From Coriaria nepalensis (lineage: Eukaryota > Streptophyta > Magnoliopsida > Cucurbitales > Coriariaceae), in the NCBI GenBank assembly GCA_027186245.1, contig CP114481.1, positions 27,249,501 through 27,313,500 of the forward strand: 64,000 nt of DNA, in the 5' to 3' direction. The notes beneath the pieces were generated by a model. The model was not told where the DNA came from and searched no databases. It saw nothing but the letters and a program-made list of their open reading frames with translations. How positions within the stretch are numbered: the stretch's first letter is position 1; the number at the start of each line of letters is the position of its first letter. Shown here in pieces: positions 14,472-29,321 of the stretch. Made by a program: the position numbers and the translations under genes.

Positions 14472-17400
14472 TTAAATCATTCTAAATCACTTCAGACGAA
14501 ATTCACCTTTTAAACATGACTTTCGTGCATAACTTGCAGTTGATCTATTGAAAGCAACTATGCATTTACTTAGCCTTAAAATCATGTCACTGAGGCTCTT
14601 CTAGCCATTAAATCATTATAAATGAAATCGAACGAATCATATTTTTGCCCTTCAAACATGATTTTCTTACATAACCTGCAATTTATCTATTGAATACAAA
14701 AATGCATTATTTTAGCCCTAAAGAGCATATTATTCAGTCTTTTCAGATCATTAAATTATTTGAAAGCATTTCGAACTAATTCTATTTTTTTATTTAAAAC
14801 ACGACTTTCATGCATAACTTGCAATTGATCTACTGATGGCAACTATGCATTTTTTTTGTGTTAAAGTCATATTATTGCATTTCGTTTACTCAGCAAATCA
14901 TTCTAAATCACTTCAGATGAAATTCGGCTTTTAAACATGACTTTCATGCATAACTTGCAGTTGATCTATTAAAGGCAACTATACATTTACTTAGCCTTAA
15001 AATCATGTCATTGAGGCACTTCTAGTCATTAAATCATTGTAAATGAAATCGAACGAATTATATTTTTGCCCTTCAAACATGATTTTCTTACATAACCTGC
15101 AATTAATCTATTGGATACAGCAATGCATTATTTTAGCCTTAAAGAGCTATCATTCAGTCTTTTGATATCATTAAATTGTTTGAAAGCACTTCGAACTAAT
15201 TCAATTATTGCATTTAAAACACGACATTCATGCATAACTTGCAATTGATCTACTGAAGGCAACTATGCATTTTTTTAGTGTTAAAGTCATATTATTGCAT
15301 CTATTTTACTCATTAAATCATTATAAATCACTTCAGACGAAATTCACCTTTTAAACATGACTTTCATGCATAACTTGCAGTTGATCTATTGAAGGCAACT
15401 ATACATTTACTTAGCCTTAAAATCATGTCACTGAGGCTCTTCTAGCCATTAAATCATTATAAATGAATTCGAACGAATCGTATTTTTGCCCTTCAAACAC
15501 GATTTTCTTACCTAACCTGCAATTTATCTATTGAATACAAAAATGCATTATTTTAGCCCTAGAGACCATATGATTCAGTCGTTTCAGATCATTAAATTAT
15601 TTGAAAGCATTTCGAACTAATTCTATTTTTTTATTTAAAACACGACTTTCATGCATAACTTGCAATTGATCTACTGATGGCAACTATGCATTTTTTTTGT
15701 ATTAAAGTCATACTATTGCATCTCTTTTACTCATTAAATCATTCTAAATCACTTCAGACGAAATTCACCTTTTAAACATGACTTTCGTGCATAACTTGCA
15801 GTTGATTTATTGAAAGCAACTATGCATTTACTTAGCCTTAAAATCATGTCATTGAGGCTCTTCTAGTCGTTAAATCTTTATAAATGAATTCGGACGAATC
15901 ATATTTTTGCCCTTCAAACATGATTTTCTTACATAACTTGCAATTAATCTATTGAATACAACAATGCATTATTTTAGTCTTAAAGAGCTATCATTCAGTC
16001 TTTTGATATCATTAAATTGTTTGAAAGCACTACGAACTAATTCTATTTTTGCATTTAAAACACGACATTCATGCATAACTTGCAATTGATCTACTGAAGG
16101 CAACTATGCATTTTTTTAGTGTTAAAGTCATATTATTGCATCTCTTTTACTCATTAAATCATTCTAAATCACTTCAGACGAAATTCACCTTTTAAACATG
16201 ACTTTCGTGCATAACTTGCAGTTGATCTATTGAAAGCAACTATGCATTTACTTAGCCTTAAATTCATGTCACTGAGGCTTTTCTAGCCATTAAATTATTA
16301 TAAATGAATTCGAACGAATCATATTTTTGCCCTTCAAACATGATTTTCTTACATAACCTGCAATTTATCTATTGAATACAAAAATGCATTATTTTAGCCC
16401 TAATGAGCATATCATTCAGTCTTTTCAGATCATTAAATTATTTGAAAGCATTTCGAACTAATTCTATTTTTTTATTTAAAACACGACTTTCATGCATAAC
16501 TTGCAATTGATCTACTGATGGCAACTATGCATTTTTTTTGTGTTAAAGTCATATTATTGCATCTCGTTTACTCAGCAAATCATTCTAAATCACTTCGGAT
16601 GAAATTCAGCTTTTAAACATGACTTTCTTGCATAACTTGCAGTTGATCTATTAAAGGCAACTATACATTTACTTAGCCTTAAAATCATGTCATTGACGCT
16701 CTTCTAGTCATTAGATCATTATAAATGAAATCGAAGGAATTATGTTTTATCCCTTCAAACATGATTTTCTTACGTAACCTGCAATTAATCTATTGAATAA
16801 AACAATGCATTATTTTTGCCTTAAAGAGCTATCATTCAGTCTGTTTGATATCATTAAATTGTTTGAAAGCACTTCGAACCAATTCTATTTTTGCATTTAA
16901 AACACGACTTTCAGGCATAACTTGCGATCGATCTACTGAAGGCAACTATGCATTTTTTTTGTGTTAAAGTCGTATTATTGAATCTCTTTTACTCATTATA
17001 TCATTTTACATCACTTCAGACGAAATTCACCTTTTAAACATGACTTTCGTGCATAACTTGTAGTTGATCTATTGAAGGCAACTATACATTTACTTAGCCT
17101 TAAAATCATGTCATTGAGGCTTTTCTAGTCATTAAATCATTCTAAATGAAATTGAACGAATTATATTTTTGCCCTTCAAACATGATTTTCTTACATAACT
17201 TACAATTAATCTATTGAAGACAACAATGATTTATTTTAGCGTTAAAGAGCATATCATTTAGTCTTTTGATATCATTAAATTGTTTGAAAGCACTTCGAAC
17301 TAATTCTATTTTCGCATTTAAAACACGACTTTCATGCATAACTTGCGATTGATCTACTGAAGTCAGATTATTGCATCTCGTTTACTCATTAAATCATTCT

Positions 17401-18648
17401 AAATCACTTCAGACGAAATTCACCTTTTAAACATGACTTTCGGGCATAACTTGCAGTTGATCTATTGAAAGCAACTATGCATTTACTTAGCCTTAAAATC
17501 ATGTCATTGAGGCTCTTCTAGTCGTTAAATCTTTATAAATGAATTCGGACGAATCATATTTTTGCCCTTCAAACATGATTTTCTTACATAACTTGCAATT
17601 AATCTATTGAATACAACAATGCATTATTTTAGTCTTAAAGGGCTATCATTCAGTCTTTTGATATCATTAAATTGTTTGAAAGCACTTCGAACTAATTCTA
17701 TTTTTGCATTTAAAACACGACATTCATGCATAACTTGCAATTGATCTACTGAAGGTAACTATGCATTTTTTTAGTGTTAAAGTCATATTATTGCATCTCT
17801 TTTACTCATTAAATCATTCTAAATCACTTCAGACGAAATTCACCTTTTAAACATGACTTTCGTGCATAACTTGCAGTTGATCTATTGAAAGCAACTATGC
17901 ATTTACTTAGCCTTAAAATCATGTCACTGAGGCTCTTCTAGCCATTTAATTATTATAAATGAATTCGAACGAATCATATTTTTGCCCTTCAAACATGATT
18001 TTCTTACATAACTTGCAATTAATCTATTGAATACAACAATGCATTATTTTAGTCTTAAAGAGCTATCATTCAGTCTTTTGATATCATTAAATTGTCTGAA
18101 AGCACTTCGAACTAATTCTATTTTTGCATTTAAAACACGACATTCATGCATAACTTGCAATTGATCTACTGAAGGCAACTATGCATTGTTTTAGTGTTAA
18201 AGTCATATTATTGCATCTCTTTTACTCCTTAAATCATTCTAAATCACTTCAGACGAAATTCACCTTTTAAACATGACTTTTGTGCATAACTTGCAGTTGA
18301 TCTATTGAAAGCAACTATGCATTTACTTAGCCTTAAAATCATGTCATTGAGGCTCTTCTAGTCGTTAAATCTTTATAAATGAATTCGGACGAATCATATT
18401 TTTGCCCTTCAAACATGATTTTCTTACATAACTTGCAATTAATCTACTGAATACAACAATGCATTATTTTAGTCTTAAAGAGCTATCATTCAGTCTTTTG
18501 ATATCATTAAATTGTTTGAAAGCACTTCGAACTAATTCTATTTTTGCATTTAAAACACGACATTCATGCATAACTTGCAATTGATCTACTGAAGGCAACT
18601 ATGCATTGTTTTAGTGTTAAAGTCATATTATTGCATCTCTTTTACTCC
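14472..18648 (+). repeat. 4177-bp higher-order block, copy 1
   Basis: This block is followed directly by a near-identical copy at 18649-22824. Ten A-B-C units are included, one of them shortened. Rare markers shared at offset 4177 include ttggatacag (15111 and 19288), cctagagaccatatgattc (near 15558) and a 28-bp deletion in an A subunit at 17361. A few substitutions distinguish the copies, for instance near 14941 (tcatgc against tcgtgc). It is the longest direct tandem duplication I found in the window. Confidence 0.85.
17349..17390 (+). repeat. Shortened A subunit with a 28-bp deletion
   Basis: Here gatctactgaag runs straight into tcagattattgcatctcg. Compared with normal units about 28 bases from gcaactatgc through tgttaaag are missing. 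The lost piece is flanked by the direct repeat aag, so a small slippage or microhomology deletion is likely. The unit is about 393 bp long. The identical event is seen at 21537, in the second copy of the 4177-bp block. Confidence 0.85.
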
Positions 18649-21600
18649 TTAAATCATTCTAAATCACTTCAGACGAAATTCACCTTTTAAACATGACTTT
18701 CGTGCATAACTTGCAGTTGATCTATTGAAAGCAACTATGCATTTACTTAGCCTTAAAATCATGTCACTGAGGCTCTTCTAGCCATTAAATCATTATAAAT
18801 GAAATCGAACGAATCATATTTTTGCCCTTCAAACATGATTTTCTTACATAACCTGCAATTTATCTATTGAATACAAAAATGCATTATTTTAGCCCTAAAG
18901 AGCATATTATTCAGTCTTTTCAGATCATTAAATTATTTGAAAGCATTTCGAACTAATTCTATTTTTTTATTTAAAACACGACTTTCATGCATAACTTGCA
19001 ATTGATCTACTGATGGCAACTATGCATTTTTTTTGTGTTAAAGTCATATTATTGCATCTCGTTTACTCAGCAAATCATTCTAAATAACTTCAGATGAAAT
19101 TCGGTTTTTAAACATGACTTTCGTGCATAACTTGCAGTTGATCTATTAAAGGCAACTATATATTTACTTAGCCTTAAAATCATGTCATTGAGGCACTTCT
19201 AGTCATTAAATCATTGTAAATGAAATCGAACGAATTATATTTTTGCCCTTCAAACATGATTTTCTTACATAACCTGCAATTAATCTATTGGATACAGCAA
19301 TGCATTATTTTAGCCTTAAAGAGCTATCATTCAGTCTTTTGATATCATTAAATTGTTTGAAAGCACTTCGAACTAATTCAATTATTGCATTTAAAACACG
19401 ACATTCATGCATAACTTGCAATTGATCTACTGAAGGCAACTATGCATTTTTTTAGTGTTAAAGTCATATTATTGCATCTATTTTACTCATTAAATCATTC
19501 TAAATCACTTCAGACGAAATTCACCTTTTAAACATGACTTTCATGCATAACTTGCAGTTGATCTATTGAAGGCAACTATACATTTACTTAGCCTTAAAAT
19601 CATGTCACTGAGGCTCTTCTAGCCATTAAATCATTATAAATGAATTCGAACGAATCGTATTTTTGCCCTTCAAACACGATTTTCTTACCTAACCTGCAAT
19701 TTATCTATTGAATACAAAAATGCATTATTTTAGCCCTAGAGACCATATGATTCAGTCGTTTCAGATCATTAAATTATTTGAAAGCATTTCGAACTAATTC
19801 TATTTTTTTATTTAAAACACGACTTTCATGCATAACTTGCAATTGATCTACTGATGGCAACTATGCATTTTTTTTGTATTAAAGTCATACTATTGCATCT
19901 CTTTTACTCATTAAATCATTCTAAATCACTTCAGACGAAATTCACCTTTTAAACATGACTTTCGTGCATAACTTGCAGTTGATTTATTGAAAGCAACTAT
20001 GCATTTACTTAGCCTTAAAATCATGTCATTGAGGCTCTTCTAGTCGTTAAATCTTTATAAATGAATTCGGACGAATCATATTTTTGCCCTTCAAACATGA
20101 TTTTCTTACATAACTTGCAATTAATCTATTGAATACAACAATGCATTATTTTAGTCTTAAAGAGCTATCATTCAGTCTTTTGATATCATTAAATTGTTTG
20201 AAAGCACTTCGAACTAATTCTATTTTTGCATTTAAAACACGACATTCATGCATAACTTGCAATTGATCTACTGAAGGCAACTATGCATTTTTTTAGTGTT
20301 AAAGTCATATTATTGCATCTCTTTTACTCATTAAATCATTCTAAATCACTTCAGACGAAATTCACCTTTTAAACATGACTTTCGTGCATAACTTGCAGTT
20401 GATCTATTGAAAGCAACTATGCATTTACTTAGCCTTAAATTCATGTCACTGAGGCTTTTCTAGCCATTAAATTATTATAAATGAATTCGAACGAATCATA
20501 TTTTTGCCCTTCAAACATGATTTTCTTACATAACCTGCAATTTATCTATTAAATACAAAAATGCATTATTTTAGCCCTAATGAGCATATCATTCTGTCTT
20601 TTCAGATCATTAAATTATTTGAAAGCATTTCGAACTAATTCTATTTTTTTATTTAAAACACGACTTTCATGCATAACTTGCAATTGATCTACTGATGGCA
20701 ACTATGCATTTTTTTGTGTTAAAGTCATATTATTGCATCTCGTTTACTCAGCAAATCATTCTAAATCACTTCGGATGAAATTCAGCTTTTAAACATGACT
20801 TTCTTGCATAACTTGCAGTTGATCTATTAAAGGCAACTATACATTTACTTAGCCTTAAAATCATGTCATTGACGCTCTTCTAGTCATTAGATCATTATAA
20901 ATGAAATCGAAGGAATTATGTTTTATCCCTTCAAACATGATTTTCTTACGTAACCTGCAATTAATCTATTGAATAAAACAATGCATTATTTTTGCCTTAA
21001 AGAGCTATCATTCAGTCTGTTTGATATCATTAAATTGTTTGAAAGCACTTCGAACCAATTCTATTTTTGCATTTAAAACACGACTTTCAGGCATAACTTG
21101 CGATCGATCTACTGAAGGCAACTATGCATTTTTTTTGTGTTAAAGTCGTATTATTGAATCTCTTTTACTCATTATATCATTTTAAATCACTTCAGACGAA
21201 ATTCACCTTTTAAACATGACTTTCGTGCATAACTTGTAGTTGATCTATTGAAGGCAACTATACATTTACTTAGCCTTAAAATCATGTCATTGAGGCTTTT
21301 CTAGTCATTAAATCATTCTAAATGAAATTGAACGAATTATATTTTTGCCCTTCAAACATGATTTTCTTACATAACTTACAATTAATCTATTGAAGACAAC
21401 AATGATTTATTTTAGCGTTAAAGAGCATATCATTTAGTCTTTTGATATCATTAAATTGTTTGAAAGCACTTCGAACTAATTCTATTTTCGCATTTAAAAC
21501 ACGACTTTCATGCATAACTTGCGATTGATCTACTGAAGTCAGATTATTGCATCTCGTTTACTCATTAAATCATTCTAAATCACTTCAGACGAAATTCACC

Positions 21601-22824
21601 TTTTAAACATGACTTTCGGGCATAACTTGCAGTTGATCTATTGAAAGCAACTATGCATTTACTTAGCCTTAAAATCATGTCATTGAGGCTCTTCTAGTCG
21701 TTAAATCTTTATAAATGAATTCGGACGAATCATATTTTTGCCCTTCAAACATGATTTTCCTACATAACTTGCAATTAATCTATTGAATACAACAATGCAT
21801 TATTTTAGTCTTAAAGGGCTATCATTCAGTCTTTTGATATCATTAAATTGTTTGAAAGCACTTCGAACTAATTCTATTTTTGCATTTAAAACACGACATT
21901 CATGCATAACTTGCAATTGATCTACTGAAGGTAACTATGCATTTTTTTAGTGTTAAAGTCATATTATTGCATCTCTTTTACTCATTAAATCATTCTAAAT
22001 CACTTCAGACGAAATTCACCTTTTAAACATGACTTTCGTGCATAACTTGCAGTTGATCTATTGAAAGCAACTATGCATTTACTTAGCCTTAAAATCATGT
22101 CACTGAGGCTCTTCTAGCCATTTAATTATTATAAATGAATTCGAACGAATCATATTTTTGCCCTTCAAACATGATTTTCTTACATAACTTGCAATTAATC
22201 TATTGAATACAACAATGCATTATTTTAGTCTTAAAGAGCTATCATTCAGTCTTTTGATATCATTAAATTGTCTGAAAGCACTTCGAACTAATTCTATTTT
22301 TGCATTTAAAACACGACATTCATGCATAACTTGCAATTGATCTACTGAAGGCAACTATGCATTGTTTTAGTGTTAAAGTCATATTATTGCATCTCTTTTA
22401 CTCCTTAAATCATTCTAAATCACTTCAGACGAAATTCACCTTTTAAACATGACTTTTGTGCATAACTTGCAGTTGATCTATTGAAAGCAACTATGCATTT
22501 ACTTAGCCTTAAAATCATGTCATTGAGGCTCTTCTAGTCGTTAAATCTTTATAAATGAATTCGGACGAATCATATTTTTGCCCTTCAAACATGATTTTCT
22601 TACATAACTTGCAATTAATCTATTGAATACAACAATACATTATTTTAGTCTTAAAGAGCTATCATTCAGTCTTTTGATATCATTAAATTGTTTGAAAGCA
22701 CTTCGAACTAATTCTATTTTTGCATTTAAAACACGACATTCATGCATAACTTGCAATTGATCTACTGAAGGCAACTATGCATTGTTTTAGTGTTAAAGTC
22801 ATATTATTGCATCTCTTTTACTCC
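18649..22824 (+). repeat. 4177-bp higher-order block, copy 2
   Basis: This copy lies immediately downstream of copy 1 and is one base shorter (a T run near 20707). The offset to copy 1 is 4177 before and 4176 after that base. The downstream DNA keeps matching the start of the block until about 22966 and then diverges, so a third full copy is not present. The block boundary falls inside an A subunit at tactc(a/c)ttaaatc. Confidence 0.85.
21525..21566 (+). repeat. Shortened A subunit, duplicate of the 17.36 kb event
   Basis: The same 28-bp deletion and the same neighbouring substitution (tcagatt for tcatatt) are found here. The distance to the first occurrence is 4176 bp, equal to the block length, so the deletion occurred once and was then copied with the block rather than arising twice. 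Confidence 0.85.
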
Positions 22825-24408
22825 TTAAATCATTCTAAATCACTTCAGACGAAATTCACCTTTTAAACATGACTTTCGTGCATAACTTGCAGTTGATCTA
22901 TTGAAAGCAACTATGCATTTACTTAGCCTTAAAATCATGTCACTGAGGCTCTTCTAGCCATTAAATTATTATAAATGAATTCAAACGAATCATATTTTTG
23001 CCCTTCAAACATGATTTTCTTACATAACCTGCAATTTATCTATTGAATACAAAAATGCATTATTTTAGCCCTAAAGAGCATATCATTCAGTCTTTTCAGA
23101 TCATTAAATTATTCGAAAGCATTTCAAACTAATTCTATTTTTTTATTTAAAACACGACTTTCATGCATAACTTGCAATTGATCTACTGATGGCAACTATG
23201 CATTTTTTTTGCGTTAAAGTCATATTATTGCATCTCGTTTACTCAGCAAATCATTCTAAATCACTTCAGATGAAATTCGGCTTTTAAACCTGACTTTCGT
23301 GCATAACTTGCAGTTGATCTATTAAAGGCAACTACACATTTACTTAGCCTTAAAATCATGTCATTGAGGCACTTCTAGTCATTAAATCATTGTAAATGAA
23401 ATCGAACGAATTATATTTTTGCCCTTCGAACATGATTTTCTTACATAACCTGCAATTAATCTATTGGATACAACAATGCATTATTTTAGCCTTAAAGAGC
23501 TATCATTCAGTCTTTTGATATCATTAAATTGTTTGAAAGCACTTTAAACCAACTCTATTTTTGCATTTCAAACACAACTTTCATGCATAACTTGCGATTG
23601 ATCTACTGAAGGCAACTATGCATTTTTTTAGTGTTAAAGTCATATTCTTGCATCTCTTTTACTCATTAAATCATTCAAAATCATTTCAGACGAAATTCAC
23701 CTTTTAAACATGAGTTTCGTGCATAACTTGCAGTTGATCTATTGAAAGCAACTATGCATTTACTTAGCCTTAAAATCATGTCACTGAGGCTCTTCTAGCC
23801 ATTAAATCATTATAAATGAATTCGAACGAATCATATTTTTGCCTTTCAAACATGATTTTCTTACATAACCTGCAATTTATCTATTGAATACAAAAATGCA
23901 TTATTTTAGCCCTAAAGAGAATATCATTCAGTCTTTTCAGATCGTTAAATTATTTGAAAGCATTTCGAACTAATTCTATTTTTGCATTTAAAACACGATT
24001 TTCATGCATAACTTGCAATTGATCTACTGATGGCAACTATGCATTTTTTTTGTGTTAAAGTCATATTATTGCATCTCGTTTACTCAGCAAATCATTCTAA
24101 ATCACTTCAGACAAAATTCGGCTTTTAAACATGACTTTCGTGCATAACTTGCAGTTGATCTATTAAAGGCAACTATACATTTACTTAGCCTTAAAATCAT
24201 GTCATTGAGGCTCTTCTAGTCGTTAAATCATTATAAATGAATTCGGACGAGTCATATTTTTGCCCTTCAAACATGATTTTCTTACATAACTTGCAATTAA
24301 TCTATTGAATACAACAATGCATTATTTTAGTCTTAAAGAGCTATCATTCAGTCTTTTGATATCATTAAATTGTTTGAAAGCACATCGAACTAATTCTATT
24401 TTTGCATT

Positions 24409-26092
24409 TAAAACACGACATTTATGCATAACTTGCAATTGATCTACTGAAGGCAACTATGCATTTTTTTAGTGTTAAAGTCATATTATTGCATCTCTTT
24501 TACTCATTAAATCATTCTAAATCACTTCTGACGAAATTCGGCTTTTAAACATGACCTTCGTGCATAACTTGCAGTTGATCTATTGAAGGCAACTATACAT
24601 TTACTTAGCCTTAAAATCATGTCATTGAGGCTCTTCTAGTCATTAAATCATTATATATGAAATCAAACGAATTATATTTTTCCCCTTCAAACTTGATTTT
24701 CTTACATAACCTGCAATTAATCTATTGAAGACAACAATGCATTATTTTAGCCTTAAAGAGCATATCATTCAGTCTTTTGATATCATTAAATTGTTTGAAA
24801 GCACTTCGAACGAATTCTATTTTTGCATTTAAAACACGACATTCATGCATAACTTGCAATTGATCTACTGAAGGCAACTATGCATTCTTTTAGTGTTAAA
24901 GTCATATTATTGCATCTATTTTACTCATTAAATCATTCTAAATCACTTCAGACGAAATTCACCTTTTAAACATGACTTTCGTGCATAACTTGCTGTTGAT
25001 CTATTGAAAGCAACTATGCATTTACTTAGCCTTAAAATCATGTCACTGAGGCTCTTCTAGCCATTAAATCATTATAAATGAATTCGAACGAATCGTATTT
25101 TTGCCCTTCAAACACGATTTTCTTACATAACCTGCAATTTATCTATTGAATACGAAAATGCATTATTTTAGCCCTAAAGAGCATATGATTCAGTCTTTTC
25201 AGATCATTAAATTATTTGAATGCATTTCGAACTAATTCTATTTTTTTATTTAAAACACGACATTTATGCATAACTTGCAATTGATCTACTGAAGGCAACT
25301 ATGCATTTTTTTAGTGTTAAAGTCATATTATTGCATCTCTTTTACTCATTAAATCATTCTAAATCACTTCTGACGAAATTCGGCTTTTAAACATGACCTT
25401 CGTGCATAACTTGCAGTTGATCTATTGAAGGCAACTATACATTTACTTAGCCTTAAAATCATGTCATTGAGGCTCTTCTAGTCATTAAATCATTATATAT
25501 GAAATCAAACGAATTATATTTTTCCCCTTCAAACTTGATTTTCTTACATAACCTGCAATTAATCTATTGAAGACAACAATGCATTATTTTAGCCTTAAAG
25601 AGCATATCATTCAGTCTTTTGATATCATTAAATTGTTTGAAAGCACTTCGAACGAATTCTATTTTTGCATTTAAAACACGACATTCATGCATAACTTGCA
25701 ATTGATCTACTGAAGGCAACTATGCATTCTTTTAGTGTTAAAGTCATATTATTGCATCTATTTTACTCATTAAATCATTCTAAATCACTTCAGACGAAAT
25801 TCACCTTTTAAACATGACTTTCGTGCATAACTTGCTGTTGATCTATTGAAAGCAACTATGCATTTACTTAGCCTTAAAATCATGTCACTGAGGCTCTTCT
25901 AGCCATTAAATCATTATAAATGAATTCGAACGAATCGTATTTTTGCCCTTCAAACACGATTTTCTTACATAACCTGCAATTTATCTATTGAATACGAAAA
26001 TGCATTATTTTAGCCCTAAAGAGCATATGATTCAGTCTTTTCAGATCATTAAATTATTTGAATGCATTTCGAACTAATTCTATTTTTTTATT
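24409..26092 (+). repeat. Tandem 842-bp duplication
   Basis: 24409-25250 and 25251-26092 are near-identical adjacent copies of two trimers. Shared rare markers are cgacatttatgc (24417 and 25259), aatcaaacgaatt, tttccccttcaaacttg and attgaatacgaaaatgc. The duplication starts inside a C subunit at taaaacacgac, so the breakpoint is not at a subunit junction. Confidence 0.85.
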
Positions 26093-29000
26093 TAAAACAC
26101 GACTTTCATGCATAACTTGCAATTGATCTACTGATGGCAACTATGCATTTTTTTAGTGTTAAAGTCATATTATTGCATCTCTTTTACTCATTAAATCATT
26201 CTAAATCACTTCAGACGAAATTCACCTTTTAAACATGACTTTCGTGCATAACTTGCAGTTGATCTATTGAAAGCAACTCTGCATTTACTTAGCCTTAAAA
26301 TCATGTCACTGAGGCTCTTCTAGCCATTAAATTATTATAAATGAATACGAACGAATCATATTTTTGCCCTTCAAACATGATTTTCTTACATAACCTGCAA
26401 TTTATCTATTGAATACAAAAATGCAATATTTTAGACCAAAAGAGCATATCATTCAGTCTTTTCAGATCATTAAATTATTTGAAAGCATTTCGAACTAATT
26501 CTATTTTTTTATTTAAAACACGACTTTCATGCATAACTTGCAATTGATCTACTGATGGCAACTATGCATTTTTTTTGTGTTAAAGTCATATTATTGCATC
26601 TCGTTTACTCAGCAAATCATTCTAAATCACTTCAGATGAAATTCAGCTTTTAAACATGACTTTCTTGCATAACTTGCAGTTGATCTATTAAAGGCAACTA
26701 TACATTTACTTAGCCTTAAAATCATGTCATTGAGGCTCTTCTAGTCGTTAAATCATTATAAATGAATTCGGACGAGTCATATTTTTGCCCTTCAAACATG
26801 ATTTTCTTACATAACTTGCAATTAATCTATTGAATACAACAATGCATTATTTTAGTCTTAAAGAGCTATCATTCAGTCTTTTGATATCATTAAATTGTTT
26901 GAAAGCACTTCGAACGAATTCAATTATTGCATTTAAAACACGACATTCATGCATAACTTGCAATTGATCTACTGAAGGCAACTATGCATTTTTTTAGTGT
27001 TAAAGTCATATTATTGCATCTATTTTACTCATTAAATCATTCTAAATCACTTCAGACGAAATTCACCTTTTAAACATGACTTTCATGCATAACTTGCAGT
27101 TGATCTATTGAAGGCAACTATACATTTACTTAGCCTTAAAATCATGTCACTGAGGCTCTTCTAGCCATTAAATCATTATAAATGAATTCGAACGAATCGT
27201 ATTTTTGCCCTTCAAACACGATTTTCTTACATAACCTGCAATTTATCTATTGAATACAAAAATGCATTATTTTAGCCCTGGAGAGCATATGATTCCGTCT
27301 TTTCAGATCATTAAATTATTTGAAAGCATTTCGAACTAATTCTATTTTTTTATTTAAAACACGACTTTCATGCATAACTTGCAATTGATCTACTGATGGC
27401 AACTATGCATTTTTTTTGTGTTAAAGTCATACTATTGCATCTCTTTTACTCATTATATCATTCTAAATCACTTCAGACGAAATTCACCTTTTAAACATGA
27501 CTTTCGTGCATAACTTGCAGTTGATTTATTGAAAGCAACTATGCATTTACTTAGCCTTAAAATCATGTCATTGAGGCTCTTCTAGTCGTTAAATCTTTAT
27601 AAATGAATTCGGACGAATCATATTTTTGCCCTTCAAACATGATTTTCTTACATAACTTGCAATTAATCTATTGAATACAACAATGCATTATTTTAGTCTT
27701 AAAGAGCTATCATTCAGTCTTTTGATATCATTAAATTGTTTGAAAGCACTTCGAACTAATTCTATTTTTGCATTTAAAACACGACATTCATGCATAACTT
27801 GCAATTGATCTACTGAAGGCAGCTATGCATTTTTTTAGTGTTAAAGTCATATTATTGCATCTCTTTTACTCATTAAATCATTCTAAATCACTTCTGACGA
27901 AATTCGGCTTTTAAACATGACTTTCGTGCATAACTTGCAGTTGATCTATTGAAGGCAACTATACATTTACTTAGCCTTAAAATCATGTCATTGAGGCACT
28001 TCTAGTCATTAAATCATTGTAAATGAAATCGAACGAATTATATTTTTGCCCTTCAAACATGATTTTCTTACATAACCTGCAATTAATCTTTTGGATACAA
28101 CAATGCATTATTTTAGCCTTAAAGAGCTATCATTCAGTCTTTTGATATCATTAAATTGTTTGAAAGCACTTCGAACGAATTCAATTATTGCATTTAAAAC
28201 ACGACATTCATGCATAACTTGCAATTGATCTACTGAAGGCAACTATGCATTTTTTTAGTGTTAAAGTCATATTATTGCATCTATTTTACTCATTAAATCA
28301 TTCTAAATCACTTCAGACGAAATTCACCTTTTAAACATGACTTTCATGCATAACTTGCAGTTGATCTATTGAAGGCAACTATACATTTACTTAGCCTTAA
28401 AATCATGTCACTGAGCCTCTTCTAGCCATTAAATCATTATAATGAATTCGAACGAATCGTATTTTTGCCCTTCAAACACGATTTTCTTACATAACCTGCA
28501 ATTTATCTATTGAATACGAAAATGCATTATTTTAGCCCTAAAGAGCATATGATTCAGTCTTTTCAGATCATTAAATTATTTGAATGCATTTCGAACTAAT
28601 TCTATTTTTTTATTTAAAACACGACTTTCATGCATAACTTGCAATTGATCTACTGATGGCAACTATGCATTTTTTTAGTGTTAAAGTCATATTATTGCAT
28701 CTCTTTTACTCATTAAATCATTCTAAATCACTTCAGACGAAATTCACCTTTTAAACATGACTTTCGTGCATGACTTGCAGTTGATCTTTTGAAAGCAACT
28801 CTGCATTTACTTAGCCTTAAAATCATGTCACTGAGGCTCTTCTAGCCATTAAATTATTATAAATGAATTCGAACGAATCATATTTTTGCCCTTCAAACAT
28901 GATTTTCTTACATAACCTGCAATTTATCTATTGAATACAAAAATGCAATATTTTAGCCCAAAAGAGCATATCATTCAGTCTTTTCAGATCATTAAAATAT

Positions 29001-29321
29001 TTGAATGCATTTCGAACTAATTCTATTTTTTTATTTAAAACACGACTTTCATGCATAACTTGCAATTGATCTACTGATGGCAACTATGCATTTTTTTAGT
29101 GTTAAAGTCATATTATTGCATCTATTTTACTCATTAAATCATTCTAAATCACTTCAGACGAAATTCACCTTTTAAACATGACTTTCATGCATAACTTGCA
29201 GTTGATCTATTGAAAGCAACTATGCATTTACTTAGCCTTAAAATCATGTCACTGAGGCTCTTCTAGCCATTAAATCATTATAAATGAATTCGAACGAATC
29301 GTATTTTTGCCCTTCAAACAC

